Shown here in pieces: positions 10,704 through 23,327 of a stretch of DNA of 64,000 nt; the stretch's first letter is position 1, and each line of letters starts with the position of its first letter. The DNA is from Ligula intestinalis (Eukaryota > Platyhelminthes > Cestoda > Diphyllobothriidea > Diphyllobothriidae), in assembly GCA_036362985.1 (NCBI GenBank), contig JAYGXS010000001.1, positions 37,678,295-37,742,294 of the forward strand, written 5' to 3'. The notes beneath the pieces were generated by a model that was given only the letters and a program-made list of their open reading frames with translations, was not told the DNA's origin and ran no database searches. The position numbers were made by a program, and so were the translations under genes.

Positions 10704-12949
10704 GTAAGTATTTTTTGTTCAGTGTTAAATAACCATTGAAGTTTTTGCGGTGCAGGCTGGCCTAGATGCAACACTTTTTTAATTCCGGGAAAATTTGCTG
10801 CTATGCACCTCGGTTAATATTGTCCGTTAACGTTCGCAACTCAAACAGCACCGCATTATAATTTTAAGTTAATTTATCCGTTCGTGTTACAATACCTGGC
10901 ATGTAAAACAGCGTTATTCAAGTAAGTTGGGCATTACCTACGGAGTCTAGTATCCTAAACACAGCATGATTATCAAAAGAAAATAATCGAAGTTCAAATT
11001 TCCAACTTTGCGCCCTTGCATAAGGTAACATTCGAGAGATTAATCGTGTCAATCGTTCTTCAAGCACAATCGATGCCTGTTTGGGGCTATATTTCATTCT
11101 TTAGATTAAAACACAGAGACACTTAGCAATGGTTAAACAAATTTATCATCACATTTTTGAAATTGTTGTCAATTAATTATATTCTGAATTAATGGCTACG
11201 AAGTCTTCTCCAACTATGCACCAAAGCTCTTGTCATATGTCCTGTCGTACTGTCCTGTCCTGTTGTACTTCCAGTCCTAACACGACACATCATGTGTAAA
11301 GTAACAGAGATTCAGAAGCCATGATTAAATTTGTCTCCCTAGCACTTGTTAAGTTTATGCAAATCTCTAGATGTTTGAGAATTTTGTCAACCTATCCTCT
11401 GGCCTCAGTGAATCGTGCTACAACTGGCTCGAAAATGTTGGATGACACCTTCAAGATAAAGCGTATTTATCTCTTTCCATTACTCTTGCTCCAATCTCAG
11501 TTTTTCAGCAGCGCTACAGATTAATCAAATATTCAAATAACCATTTGGTCCAAATAGCATATCTCTTAATTTACATATAACCCAGCTGGTAACAGTTAAA
11601 CTTAACATATTCGACATTTCGTGCAAACATTTGAGTCAAACTTATAAACTCTTGTTGGAAAAAATTCGTCCCAACTACATGCCCTAATTTCTCGGTAAAC
11701 TATGCAATTTTGAAAGATTTAACTTATTATAAGGATTTGCGGTGTGCCCGATTAAGAGATTCCATTTTATGAAAATAAACATAGGAGGATACCTAACAAT
11801 TCCTGTTATAACCTATTTAGCCAGCACGGTTATTTCCATCTCGTCAGCAGCTTCAAAAATATTGTCCCTAAAACTTGTCAAGCGGAAAATTGTTTTGATT
11901 GATGGACGAGCCAAGCCATGATGCGACGCGTCTTATTTCACATTCATGTCATAAGAAATACCACACGTAGGGGTTTTAGTGAAGCGTCTGGGAACAATAT
12001 CACACCGCATCACACTTCTGCGCCTAATCCTCATATTTTATTGCAAAGCAGATCAAATAGTAGGCTAGTGCTTAGGAAAGGGAGGAGATAGAAAGTAATA
12101 CTTATTCCGATAACTGCTTCCTCTGGGCACTTATCACCTATTCTTCATTATAAGCAATCTGAAAAGTTCTCATTATATCGAGGTGCACTAAAAACTAAAG
12201 CTATAGGAACAAATAACTGACGGAATAACTCCATCATTCTCTTGAGATAGAGCATCAGACTACGGCTCTCCTGCCTAAGTTGGCCTCAGTATCACTCAGA
12301 TTCACGCGAGATGTGCGCTGGCCTTCATTGCGGTATGAAATCAAAGTTTATCATGTGCAAACCAGACGCGCGCCTGACAATTTTAAAAAGGGCTGTTTAG
12401 GATTTTTATCCACTAAGCACGAACATACTTCTGGTAACATTGAATCCTTCTTTCCACTGGACCCGAAAGAGCAAGAACGGAGTGCGTATAACAGATGCTG
12501 TGCAACTTATTCACACTCAAGGTAACGACCTGCGCTCACCGCGTTGTGGGAAAAATGTTAGGCAGCGTCGATAATGACGATCATTGGTTAAATAGTACCT
12601 TATTCGCTTCATGATTTCTGCCATGCGCCAATTAACTTTGTTAATACTGCTTTATAATTCAATTCTTACTATACGATGATACTAAATCCTATTCTCAATT
12701 AATATCTAATAGTAAAACAAAACTGCTGCTGTCATTTGACCGTTGTACCATAAGCACAGGCCAAATAGGAACTTTGCCAAAAATGCAGCTAGGCCTTCAC
12801 ATAAACAGAATTAAAGCGCACATTGAAAATCAGACCTTGAAAGCTGATGTCTGTGCGAATTATGTGGTTTAAAGGCAGATTCGCTCAGTATGCAACTCAT
12901 CCTGTCCTAACCTTAACCAAAAGACTTCACTGGCACCACAATATTAGAG

Positions 12950-13015
12950 GGGAGCTCCGGTTCAGTAGCTGTCAAAGATAAATATCCGGGTTCGACCCGT
13001 GCCCACCCACCAAGC
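12950..13015 (+). repeat. tRNA-like segment (B box), degenerate
   Basis: A good B-box match (gggttcgacccgtgcc) follows a weak A-box region (ttcagtagctgtcaaagata). Spacing is too short for a tRNA and no acceptor stem is visible, so this is probably a fragment of a tRNA-derived repeat. Confidence 0.3.
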
Positions 13016-13112
13016 AGCTTGCATTTAGGTTTCACAAGTGTGGTTTGAATCTTATCTGGTTGACAGTCCATGAGGCAACATGAAGAAAGAGCTCTTGCAG
13101 AAAAAGATGCAA

Positions 13113-13292
13113 CCAGTGGAACAAGGATTTTATATTCCTGACGTTTTGGATTCTAAGATAATTGTACAGGGCAATCTGTGCATGCTTCTCCCCCATCTAC
13201 GCATGACTCAGACTATTTAGCGGTTACTTGTGATTAAGGATTCCTGAAGGAATCTGAAACGTCAGGAAAAAAATCTTTTGGAAATACACTGA
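13113..13292. mobile_element. Foldback element of the hammerhead-like family, degenerate
   Basis: The inverted arms (13113-13153 and 13252-13292) share ccagtggaacaagg and cctgacgtttt in opposite orientation. The right half reads tgtgattaaggattcctgaaggaatctgaaacgtcagg, which is the family block with a clean hairpin (ggattcc/ggaatct) before GAAAC. The CTGATGA box is decayed to TGTGATT. catctacgcatgac at about 13195 is the same junction seen at 27478. Confidence 0.6.
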
Positions 13293-15039
13293 CCTTCTAT
13301 GGCAATAGATTAACAAGCTTTGACCTCTCTCGCTCTCTGCGATGCATAAATAAGCTGTATGTGTCTCAATAATAGCTAGTGCTGACATGAGCCGCGTTAA
13401 GTGACAGAGCTGGACAGCCCGTCTATTTGTCCCACAGGATGTATCAGATAACATTCTTCCCAACTAACGTGAGATGGACATATTCTGACAGACGATATTA
13501 CACCCGTCACTTAAACGACGGGGCAGCAAATCACATGCTTCTACTGGAAAGGGGTCTGCTGGGGACGTGGGGGGTGGATGGTGCATGATTTGGAACGTGT
13601 TCACTGTTAGTCCAATAATGTTTTGGTTGGTAGGACTGCGGCGTTTTGCCAAGTGTACAACAGAGCACATTATCATCAACGAAATTCGGTTCTGATAGAG
13701 ACGAAACATGCAAAGGGGCGTATTTTTATGTAACTTAGGTGCTTTATACTGCGAGATTTTCGACTGTTTGACCAGCATTGCCGAGGATATCCACCGTGTG
13801 CCCCGTGGAGAAGTGGGATACAATTCCGGTGACTAGCGCATGCATTGCTTTCGCTCCTTTTACAACACGCTCTCATCCCTTACGCACCTGTGCCTATTCG
13901 CAAGAAAGAAGCAAACAGACGACAGAAGGGGTCGGAAGCAGCATGGGTCGGTCATCATTGAAAAAATAGGCCAGGTATATAATCCTGTGATGCAAAATGA
14001 GAAGATGCTGTTACGTACCGAAGCTATAGTGATTTACAACCAAATGAATTACGATCATAATTTTAACAACCACTTTTAGTTAACCAAATGAAACTTGCAG
14101 GATGACAAAGTTGAGCACAATTCCAGCAAAGACGAGGCCTACCTTACACAGTGAAACATCTTATATATTACTGACTCTTAAGAAGCAACCCAAAGTTGAG
14201 GTTTATCGGTCTAATGACAATTGCAATTACAGGTATAACTAATTTCCGTCGGCTTTCAACGTATTATGTCACTACCAATGCAAAGATGAAGACAGAGCAC
14301 CCAATGTTAACTCAAGAAGACTAGTCAGTTGAGAAAGGAGAAGCTATAACCACTCAAAAAAATCTGCTGCTAATACTAAGCTGTCATAAATCTAATTTGT
14401 GATTACCAATGGAAGCAGTTATCAGACTTTTCTAGCGTCCACTAACAGTTTAGGCCTGTAAGAGAGGCTTAAAAATTTATACGAATAACGTTCCCATTTT
14501 GCCCAGCTGCCGTTTCAAAGTGTTTAACGGACCAAGCTTTTCGGATGCACTTAATCCTTTTGGGTGAAGGATTTGCCCTTTCCAGAATATTATATTTACT
14601 CAGCCTCAGTGTCGTCATTTATAAGTAATGCACCTAGCAAACACGTAATTAATAACCGGTCTATTTTATAAGACAGCTGCTTTCTTGCTTCGCCAGCGAA
14701 TTATCTAAGGAGCACGCAAACATATCAGATTTCCTGATGGCATATATTTTAGTTTTTTCACAAGAACCCTTATTTTTACTGCGTTTTCTGTCAGATTTTA
14801 ACTGCAAACGTCTGCACAAACTGCATTGGAAGAATCTTAGTAAAATAATCAATAGAACCGGCTCAAATACGTTTGCTATTAATATGTAATTTAAATTTGT
14901 GAGCTAGTACCAAAGGCTAACGATACAAGAAAGGCTGAAAAGAAGTTTGGCCCAGCATCCATTTCTTAATGCGTTAACACGTACTTGTAAAGGTTCGAAT
15001 GCATTTGAAGGCCAAAAGAGAGGGAATCTCCGGCAAGCC

Positions 15040-15115
15040 CACCCGCGGTCAGCTAGTGGGTAAAGAGCACATTCACTTAACTACCAAGGATTGCAAGGTT
15101 TGAGCAAAACCCACT
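15040..15115 (+). repeat. tRNA-like segment, degenerate
   Basis: An A-box-like sequence (gtcagctagtgggtaaagagca) is followed about 35 bp later by a B-box-like sequence (ggtttgagcaaaaccc). Spacing is right for a tRNA-derived promoter but the stems are poor. It is likely a SINE relic. Confidence 0.35.
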
Positions 15116-17225
15116 TCCTGAAGTCTATCAACTGACCCAAAGTCCGACTGATTTTACGTGGCATAAAGTTCAGGCAGTCAGTGACTAAAATCTTTCCAAT
15201 AAGAGGGTAGATCGATAACCTGAACCCATTATTCTACTCTTTACCAAAAGAAGGCCAGGTTAATGAACGTCTCGTTCTAGCGACACATTTTCTTTCTCTA
15301 TAGGAGAGCACGATTTTCATCGACATCTCCAGGGAGATTTAGTGGAGGTAAACGAACTCTTATTCTCATAAGTGCCCTGACGTCTACACAAAGTGTGAAG
15401 ACCACCCCATAGATGAAGTGCTTTAGCGCCAAATACTGACGCAAGTCCAAGATCATTCTGACAGCACCCCTCATCGCCCTGAGCGCTGGATATTCAAGTG
15501 CACGATCTGCTAAGGTCTAGTAGTGTTTTTTGGAACCGTTCCCGCCTGTCTTTTTGGGCCAGCAAGTTTGACTTCCGAAGGGTAACATGAGTAGTCCTGT
15601 GCAACAGTTAACATTTTAAAGATCTTAACTTGTGCATAATGTCCCAGCGCTCATTCGACGTCTTTCCGTTCTGCCCCGGAACCCCGCTCTTGCGCCCTCG
15701 CAAGCAGTCACTAACTGGTAGTCAAGTAATAAACAATAACTGCCACGTATACTTGGCAAAACGTCAAGGCAGCGTCCCATCCTGTGATGAGAATGGGTGG
15801 TCGAAAGCCGCTTCGTGTTTGACTAACCTTTGAGAAGCCAGCTAAATCTATTGTGGCCGATTATAAAGCTCCGAATCGCAGACAGTTAGATGGTCTTAGG
15901 TAAGGAACTTGTTCGTCCCCTTTTGATTTAAATGTATATCAAGATACCTTTTCTGGTAAAAAAGACCGCACCGACAAAATTGTCACATTTAATTCATCAC
16001 ATCTGACTGATGTCTAAAGGTTATTTTTTTGTTACTTTTGTAGAAATACACCAATTTTATGCCAAAAAAATATATACGGAAGAAACTGCTTCTTGTCCTT
16101 ATTACTAAATATGCCATTAAAAAAGACTTGATGTTTTTAGATCGAAAGGGGCACACAAAAATGTGTTACATTGATTTAACTTGGTGCCTTCAAGTATTCA
16201 GGACGGCTTGCAAAATTAAAAAAATCAAAAATGTAGGTGTTACTATATCCCGATTCATGGTAACTGCCCAAAAATATAAGGTTTAATTTGACTTCGTAGA
16301 TCTCCTGTTGTGAAACTTTCGCGGGCGTTTTGATTGGCAGTGAGATAGGTAGGTTAAATGCCGCATGAATTGGCTGAAGGCTATCACGAGAAACACTCAA
16401 CTCCTTATGGAATGTTGTTTTCAATATCCTAAGTTTTGCATGTAACTGTGAGTGGCGATGGCCTTTTGAAGATAATCGGAAATGTAAGATATTTAAACGA
16501 CGCATGACAATCCTCCAAAATAAACGCAAAGACAGAATATTTTTGGGAGTACGCTGAAGCTCTCTTTCTGATATGACTGATAAGGAGCAGTGTACTATGA
16601 GTCAGTAAAGTTCACTGAAACTGTCATTGCTGACAGCTATGCAAACGTGACAAAATCAGACCGATTACTGCACAACTAAGTCTTTGACAGGATGGAAAAC
16701 CTGATAAAGTGACCTAGGAAACTGATGTCACTTGAGCTGCAGAACAAGCAACGAAAATCTGAGAAGTAGTTAGGTGGCCAGTCTTTTTTTATACATCGCA
16801 TGTATCAGACATTGCTTTAACAGATTATTTTTTGTTCCAGTCGTTGAAGCATGTTTCTCCTACACAGTAAATTAATTCGTATAAAGAATTTCAATGGTGG
16901 CTTAACAAACGGATTTTTTTAAAAGATCAGTAGATTTGCATATGATAAATCCATTTTTCTCTCCAAGGGTTTGGCAAAATTAATGGTTAAAATTGAAAAA
17001 TTCTCGATTTAAGGAAAAATTGTTGCCCTTACTGATTTTTAATCTCAAAAAGTAATCGCTGGACTGGAGTAGATTAGTCGGAGTGACTTTTTTAGGCCCA
17101 CTCACTAGTTACTTCTAAAAAAATGTGTTTCGTCTTTGATTAGAAGCTGGTAAAAAGCATTCCCCAATCCGGACATAAATGCGTCACTTGCGTACATACG
17201 GAAAGTGGGTTAAACTAGTGGTTTA

Positions 17226-17590
17226 AACTAAGATCAAGGACGCCTACAAACAGGTATGCAGAGCTTTCCAATTCGAACATAAGAACTTGATGCAATGATT
17301 TACGCATGAACGAGCAAGAACAAAATTTCGTGTAAAAACAGACACCTGTCGACACTGGTGATGAGAGGTGAAAACAGCGCTGCATAAGATTTCAAACATG
17401 CTACAGCGAGGCAAATTACTTGCAATATGTCGACGCCTTGAGGAAGCAATTTCAAACAATTTCAGAAAGAACGTGGTGTCTTCAAAGCGAGTCTTTACAT
17501 TTTAAATTCAACTCTGGAGCTCTAGTTAAGAAGGCATAATCTCAAAGGCAATCTAAGATATATGTATGTGCGGCTGACCGACTGGTACAG
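17226..17590 (+). repeat. Dispersed repeat, copy A
   Basis: This shares cctacaaacaggt..tgcag, gagcaagaac.aaatt, the block cgccttgaggaagcaatttcaaaca, and ttaaattcaactctgga.ctct with 19722-20145 in the same order and orientation. Flanking sequences differ. There is no coding potential or terminal repeat that I can see, so the class is unknown. Confidence 0.75.
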
Positions 17591-19056
17591 ATCAACTAAC
17601 AGGCACGATTTAATTATTAAATTTTTTCGACAAGAAACAGAAACAGAAATCATGAACCTACCTCACCCTAGCCGAAAAAGTATGCTGTATTCTTCTGGAT
17701 AAAGTCCAAAAACGTATTGTTAAACGGCTGTCAAGTAACTCGGAACTGCCGTTGCTAGAAAGCGCTCTTTGGGAACAATAGTTTTGTCGACATACGATTT
17801 TTGAACCAGCTACGTCGGTAACCGTCCGCCAAATTATAAGCTCCAACAGTATACCAGCGTAGAGTTTGTATGAAGGAATGACGATATTGTGAGGGCTCCA
17901 ACCCAACTAAAAAAACTACAAGGTTTGGCTGCGTTGTAAGGTAATGAAGAAGGAAAGTTGGATGACCAGCTCACAGTTTCCTCTCTTTTTTGGATTTATG
18001 ACAAATAGGTAGCGCGTGCAGCTGTTTAACATAATAAAAACAGACAACAGTTTTTTTACTTGCCATTGGAAAGCTTTACCTCTCATTGCAAAGTCTTATA
18101 CTGTAACACTGACTGCATTTAAAATAAACGTGAGCATATTTTTGTGCATGCGAAAGACTAAAACATGTTCGTGTAAATGATCTGTTATACTGAGTTCTGA
18201 TCTTGATACTGCTAAGCGTTACTAAGTGATCAGGAAGACAACGTTACTGTTAACCCCTGCCACTGGATTACGCTTCTCGTTAATTATTAGAGTGGCGTGC
18301 AGGTAAGGTTTCCCGCTAAAGGCCACCATTCATTTTACGCCAGAGCGCAGCAGTCCACTGTGAGTCATTAATCTAAAATCCAGAGATAGGTTGGGGTCAG
18401 TAAGCTGGGTGGTAGGCAGAAGTACAAACCGCAGAGCTGAAACAATAATGTCAAGTCAGTGGTTGCTTGCATGTTTGCGTCCTCTGTCCATCAGCGCCCT
18501 CTGATCTTTCGCTCTATCTGTGCCCGCTTTAGCATTTGGGTTTAAGCCACCTTCACTCGTACCCCGGGAACAAACTACATAGGCGAGCCGGAGAGAGCGG
18601 GGTGCAGCGATTATTTTCCTTCAATGCTTTCAGTGGCGGCATAATGTCCATGCGGTGATCGCTACAGGTCGGCGATAGACATCGAAGATAAAATTCACTG
18701 GGAGAAAAATAATTGCCAGAAAGCAACCCCCCCCCCGAGGTTTTGATTCTTAGGTTCACTTTGTAAATGCATGGTTATCAGTGAAACGGTGGCAGTCAGT
18801 TAACCTACACCTTGCTACTGAGATACTATTTTGAAGGGTATTGTATGAGGTGTAGTTTTTGGCATTAAGACAAATGTCGAAGTTATTTATTCTCAACAGG
18901 TTATTTGAGGGATTTGAATGACTCAATTGTTAACACCTTGACACTATAGTTGAGATTCGGACTCAGGTGGCAAGGGTAACGTTTAAGTACAGCCAACCAT
19001 CTGAGTTGCACGATCCCCCATTGGCTCATATGTTTAATCCGAAATGGAATCCGCTA

Positions 19057-19066
19057 NNNNNNNNNN
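19057..19066. other. Assembly gap (10 N)
   Basis: Ten consecutive N fall inside intron 1. A run of exactly ten is usually a placeholder, so the true gap length is unknown. Confidence 0.99.
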
Positions 19067-19214
19067 TACTTTTGACGGCTGTAATCAACCCATTTGACTC
19101 TTTTGTAAAAAGGTTTTGATGTGAATTGAGATTAATTTCGTAGGAAGATGTTTTTGGGCAGTTATCTTACCAAATCAGATTTCGGGGAATCCACCAGTTC
19201 CAGCATTTCGGGTG

Positions 19215-19290
19215 GGTTACATTAAATGGGGCCTCGTGGCTGTACTCATGGCTTCGCTTTGCTGTCAAAAGTTCAAATTCCATCCAGGTT
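19215..19290 (+). repeat. tRNA-like segment, degenerate
   Basis: cctcgtggctgtactcatgg resembles an A box and aaagttcaaattccatcc a B box, with about 30 bp between. No acceptor stem is found. This is probably a fragment of a tRNA-derived repeat. Confidence 0.35.
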
Positions 19291-19721
19291 GACCATTTTA
19301 TTTTCCATGTAATCGGATTGATATCCTGAGCCTCTTTAAAAGTCTAAAACAGAAGCCATTCTTTACAGCGTATAAAAATGCGAGCGCTAAACTTTAACTG
19401 CAATCGAACAAAGGTTTGCATTTATTTATTTGGCATTCATCCTTGTACTATTTTCAAAATGTCACAGTAACCCGGAGGAATAGGGTTCGAAGTCAGAGAT
19501 AATAGTTCATTTAAATAAAATCATCTAAGCAGACGTCATTTATCTAATTCTATTATTTCAGTTCTATATTAGATGCGAACGCGATGCAAATATCAGATAC
19601 AAGAGCATAAAGCCGATATATTTGCTAGGAGCTATGCATTCTCATACGTTGTTGGCACGAAAACGAGACTTTATTAAACGTTGTTGCCTTAGTGTTGCTA
19701 CCTCACGTGATATGAGTGGGA

Positions 19722-20145
19722 TCAACCAAGACCTAGGGCGGCTACAAACAGGTTCATGCAGTGTTTTCTTATTTGAAACGCGGTACTTGACGCATTAATT
19801 CACCCATGAAGGAGCAAGAACTAAATTCCGTTTAAAAAAGGAAATTTGTCGGCGGCAGACTATATGGAAGAACGATTCGCAAGATCTTTCGACGCCACAT
19901 AATAAAAAAAACTGTTTGCGGTTAAAGTTAAAAATGGCGTTGCGCAAACTGTCAAACAGGGGACAGCGAGACAAAAGACAAGCGACATGTCAACGCCTTG
20001 AGGAAGCAATTTCAAACACTTTCAGATAAAACGCGGTGTCCTCAAAGCGAATCTATGTATTTTAAATTCAACTCTGGAACTCTAATTAAGAAGGCATAAT
20101 CTCAAAGAACTTCTAAGGCATATTTATGTGCAACTGACTGACAGT
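19722..20145 (+). repeat. Dispersed repeat, copy B
   Basis: This is the second copy of the 17226-17590 repeat, about 2.5 kb downstream. It is longer because of roughly 70 extra bases in the middle (region of gacgccacataataaaaaaaactgtttgcgg). The right-hand 150 bp are the best conserved, ending in ttaagaaggcataatctcaaag. Confidence 0.75.
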
Positions 20146-21769
20146 TAATCTTTCCGATAAAAACAACCCTAGCGAACAGTTTGACGAATATTAAAGTACT
20201 AAATGTCCTAATTGAGCATAGGTTTCTTTTAAAAGTATGAATAATATACTTTCTCAGAGACTTTTGGTCAGAAAAGGATATACGGGTAACGCACGGTATT
20301 GCATGAAAGGTTAACCGTAAGCATAAAACATACTTTGATAAGAGCAATTTACAAAAACAGGTACACATAATCGTGTATCCGGCCGCGTTATCTCAAGATA
20401 TTTTATTTACGGCAGGATGCGAGTGAGCTTCTTTCTAATCATTAGCAATAAATATACCTTGTTTAAAGCAGATAAATAAAGGTAGGCAATTTTTCCATTG
20501 TAAATTTGTATTGTATTTTCAATCACGTTTTATGGAACATATGCAGTAATTATTTCTTATAGTACTCGACTGATGAGAATTTACATTACTTGAAATGGAG
20601 GCTGATTTTGTTTTCATAAAATGTTTCTATGTGGTCAACTAATATTGAACCATACGCTTTGATTCTAGCTACACAATTACGCGTTGTATTCAATCACTTG
20701 ATGTAAACTCACTGATGTATCTGCACTATAATGAAGAGGTCACTAAGGTCTGATAATTTCGGAATGGACCTGGCTCATATTGTAGATATTTCATGCAGTA
20801 GTACAATATTTACGTATAGGATGTATTAGGGTTGATATTTTTACTTCTTTTAGAAAGTTCATTAAGAGGAACGTTTTTAAACCCCAAAAGTGATGCTCTT
20901 TACTCGAGTTAAGAGTGAGAAAACCTAAATGATGATGAAACAACTAAAAAAGAAGATACGCTATGCTTTTTTCTACAAGGATATTTGAATTTAAAAGGCA
21001 TCGACACTAAATAAGAAAAATGACTAATACATTAAGAGCCATTTTTCCAGAATATATTTTTTGAACGTGATTAGAAATATAATTATTCAAAAACTGGCAC
21101 TCTATCATCAATGAAATATCTTGAGTTTTAGCTGCAAGATAACCTTTTTTAAAACTCTGCTTAAGAAATGTGTTCGAATCCAAGACAAAGTCAAACATGT
21201 CGGTAGATATTTCATCTACTATTGATATTTCGGTGCTACACTTCAGTGATCCAAGAAGAGGTTTATGTAAATAGAAAAAAGTCAACTATTAATCTATTAC
21301 GCGTTTTGACGTTTGAAGTAGATACAGACATGCAAGGGGCGTTTTTTTTTCAAACAAACGATGGCAATTTTCACTTGTCTGACAGGAGTTGGGCTTAACT
21401 AATGCCTGCCATTTCAAACGAGGGTTAAGTGAACTTCGACGCACGCTTCCTGTCTCCCAGTGCAGACTTGACCTATTCAGAATATGTTATAATACCTGCT
21501 TGTCAAGGAGGTTCGAATTATGAACTATCTTATTTAGAGGGAGCTTGAACTAACTTTTCGGTAAATATTTTTATGCAAACCATTTTCCTTATTTGCAAAC
21601 AGTCTTCAGTGGAATAGAAGTAGTGATATGGTTGGCTGCTCAATCATCCGACTCAATCTCACTGTTAAACTAAGCATAATGAAATGTGACAAAGCAGATT
21701 GTCAAGTAGTATTGAGCATAGCAAATTAATCCAAGGTCTAAAATATACACATGCAATCCCTTCATCCAG

Positions 21770-22095
21770 GCAACTTGTACGTGTCAGTCAACAGCCTGCC
21801 GGTGACGTCTGGCCTGACGGTATTCTGTTCTGCGAACAATGAAATTCTCCGCACAATGCGAACAGGCTGTGATTTTCGGCTACCCAGCGGAACGGTTTCA
21901 AGCGCATCTCCGTCTCCACTTCTAATGTACAGGTCGGAATCAAAGAAAGTTGCGATTTTCAACAGTACAGTCGAACTACGTTGTTTAATATCAGCCAGGA
22001 AGGATACCGTCATCGCGTGGACCTGGAGCTCAGATGTATATTCCACCATCTTTATTCACAAGGAAGGAAAGTGGGTATCAAAGGACGGCAAACCG
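21770..22095 (+). CDS. Neuroglian/L1CAM exon 2: Ig2 second half and Ig3 first half
   Basis: The acceptor is ccttcatccag and the donor is GTATGA. The exon begins with two bases completing the Gly codon from exon 1 and ends in phase 0 (residues 62-169). NLYVSVNSL and the F-strand cysteine (VFCSAN) complete Ig2. A linker follows, then Ig3 with its first cysteine (LRCLI) and Trp (AWTW). A sequon NST lies before strand B of Ig3. The donor GTATGA was preferred over GTGGGT and GTATCA slightly upstream because it gives phase 0, which the next exon needs. A later revision by transcript data could shorten this end by a few codons. Confidence 0.88.
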
Positions 22096-22297
22096 GTATG
22101 ACGGCAGTTTTACTATATTTTTTATAAGCGAATCAAACAAAACTTCTGCAAATCGATGCAACATAAAATTCAGGATTTAACAAACAGTCACATAAGGCGT
22201 TTGAAGCTCGCAGTTGCATTCACAAGTAAAATCACAGGAAACGTTTCTAGGTGGATTAACACGTAAACATGCGACCAGCTTGATATGTTGAAACGGC

Positions 22298-22418
22298 ACC
22301 CTATCTGCGCATGACCATGACTAGGTTCTCATCACCTATGATTAAGGATTCCCGAGGGAATCAAAGAAATCAGAAAAATAAAGCCCCTGTTCCAGTGATC
22401 ACATCTGTTTTTTCTGAA
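22298..22418 (+). mobile_element. Hammerhead-family repeat fragment
   Basis: This is a collinear match to 27478-27590: ctgcgcatgaccatgac, then tcatcacctatgattaagg, then attcccgagggaatc, then aaataaa and cagtgatcaca. The hairpin ggattcc/ggaatc is intact, but the GAAAC box is changed to aaagaaatcag. Only one arm is present, so it is a solo terminus. Confidence 0.65.
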
Positions 22419-22929
22419 ACAGTACCTGTTGGCGAGCATTTACATCAGAAAAAGAGTTGAAATCTTGCCCATTTTCTGCAAGATTTTCCATGTTTAATGT
22501 TAAACTTTGATTTGGGAAAAAACATGTGTTTTCAGCAACTCGTCATCAGGCCAGTAAGTATGCAGGGATAATGAAAATTTTACAGCTGCACTGAGTTAGT
22601 AAGTGTAGTTTGATTACAACTTAACGGTTTCACACGAAATCGACGTGTAGAGGCCTTGAGCTGGGGGAGGGGAGAGGGGGAGGGGAGAAAATTGGATTAT
22701 GTTGTGGGCTTTGGTCATGGGTCAGGTGCATGAGGTGATAATTACTGTCATTTGCGTGGCAGTGAACATTTGGTGCCATGTAGTGGTGGCGGTAGTGTAT
22801 ATACTGTTAGGATGGTAGCCTGACCATAGACTAGCGACCTTATCGCCTCTCCTAAGGCGTCGAGCCTGACGTCACAATGATTCATTTGTTCAATAGCGTT
22901 CGCTGGACAGGCCACGCAAGATGACCTTA

Positions 22930-22968
22930 AACCGCATGCATGCATGCACGCATGCACGCACGCACAAG
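22930..22968. repeat. GCAT/GCAC microsatellite
   Basis: An alternating purine-pyrimidine run of gcatgcatgcatgcacgcatgcacgcacgcac type. It is imperfect and could adopt Z-form or cruciform structure. Confidence 0.85.
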
Positions 22969-23216
22969 AGCCTACGCAAGGCACAAAGCCCAGGGTCAAC
23001 TGGTCACGTGACGTTATCCCAATGTGGCCAAACAGGCCACAAGAGAACGCGCAGACAATCTCTTATAACCACTGTCACCCCTGACAGAGGGTTGCAACAG
23101 CGGACGCTTGGCGACGCCAGTCCGTTCGTAATGTCAGGCTCGCCCCGAGGCGGGACAAAAAGAATTGCAGCCACACCGGACAGCGAGGATGCTGGAGACC
23201 AACTCAGCAGCGACAA

Positions 23217-23327
23217 CAGCTACCCGAGACAGCTCCTCCGGGTTTTGTACACATTCAACACTCCTCCGGGCATAATTCTGGAATCCACCTGGAGGAGGTT
23301 TGATTGTGTACAAAACCAGGAGTAGCT
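23217..23327. repeat. GC-rich hairpin
   Basis: The left arm (23233-23270) and right arm (23289-23327) are inverted copies around ggttttgtacaca.tcaa and ctcctcc. They differ at a few bases and have a short loop. The hairpin sits inside a block (about 22800-23560) with higher GC content than the surrounding intron. Open frames on both strands across it mirror one another because of the inverted repeat, so I do not call a gene. Confidence 0.65.

Larger units (their letters stand above)
10704..21769 (+). other. Intron 1 of the window (11.1 kb)
   Basis: This is the longest intron. It holds weak tRNA-like segments near 12950, 15040 and 19215, a foldback fragment at 13113-13292, a dispersed repeat pair at 17226 and 19722 and a 10-N gap. 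No exon-like sequence with Ig similarity was seen. The remaining sequence is AT-rich and unremarkable. Confidence 0.7.

Noticed and set aside
22921..23325. Plus-strand open frame of 134 codons and its minus counterparts
   Set aside because: It starts in a GCAT microsatellite and ends in an inverted repeat, so mirror-image frames on both strands arise from composition; no domain is seen.
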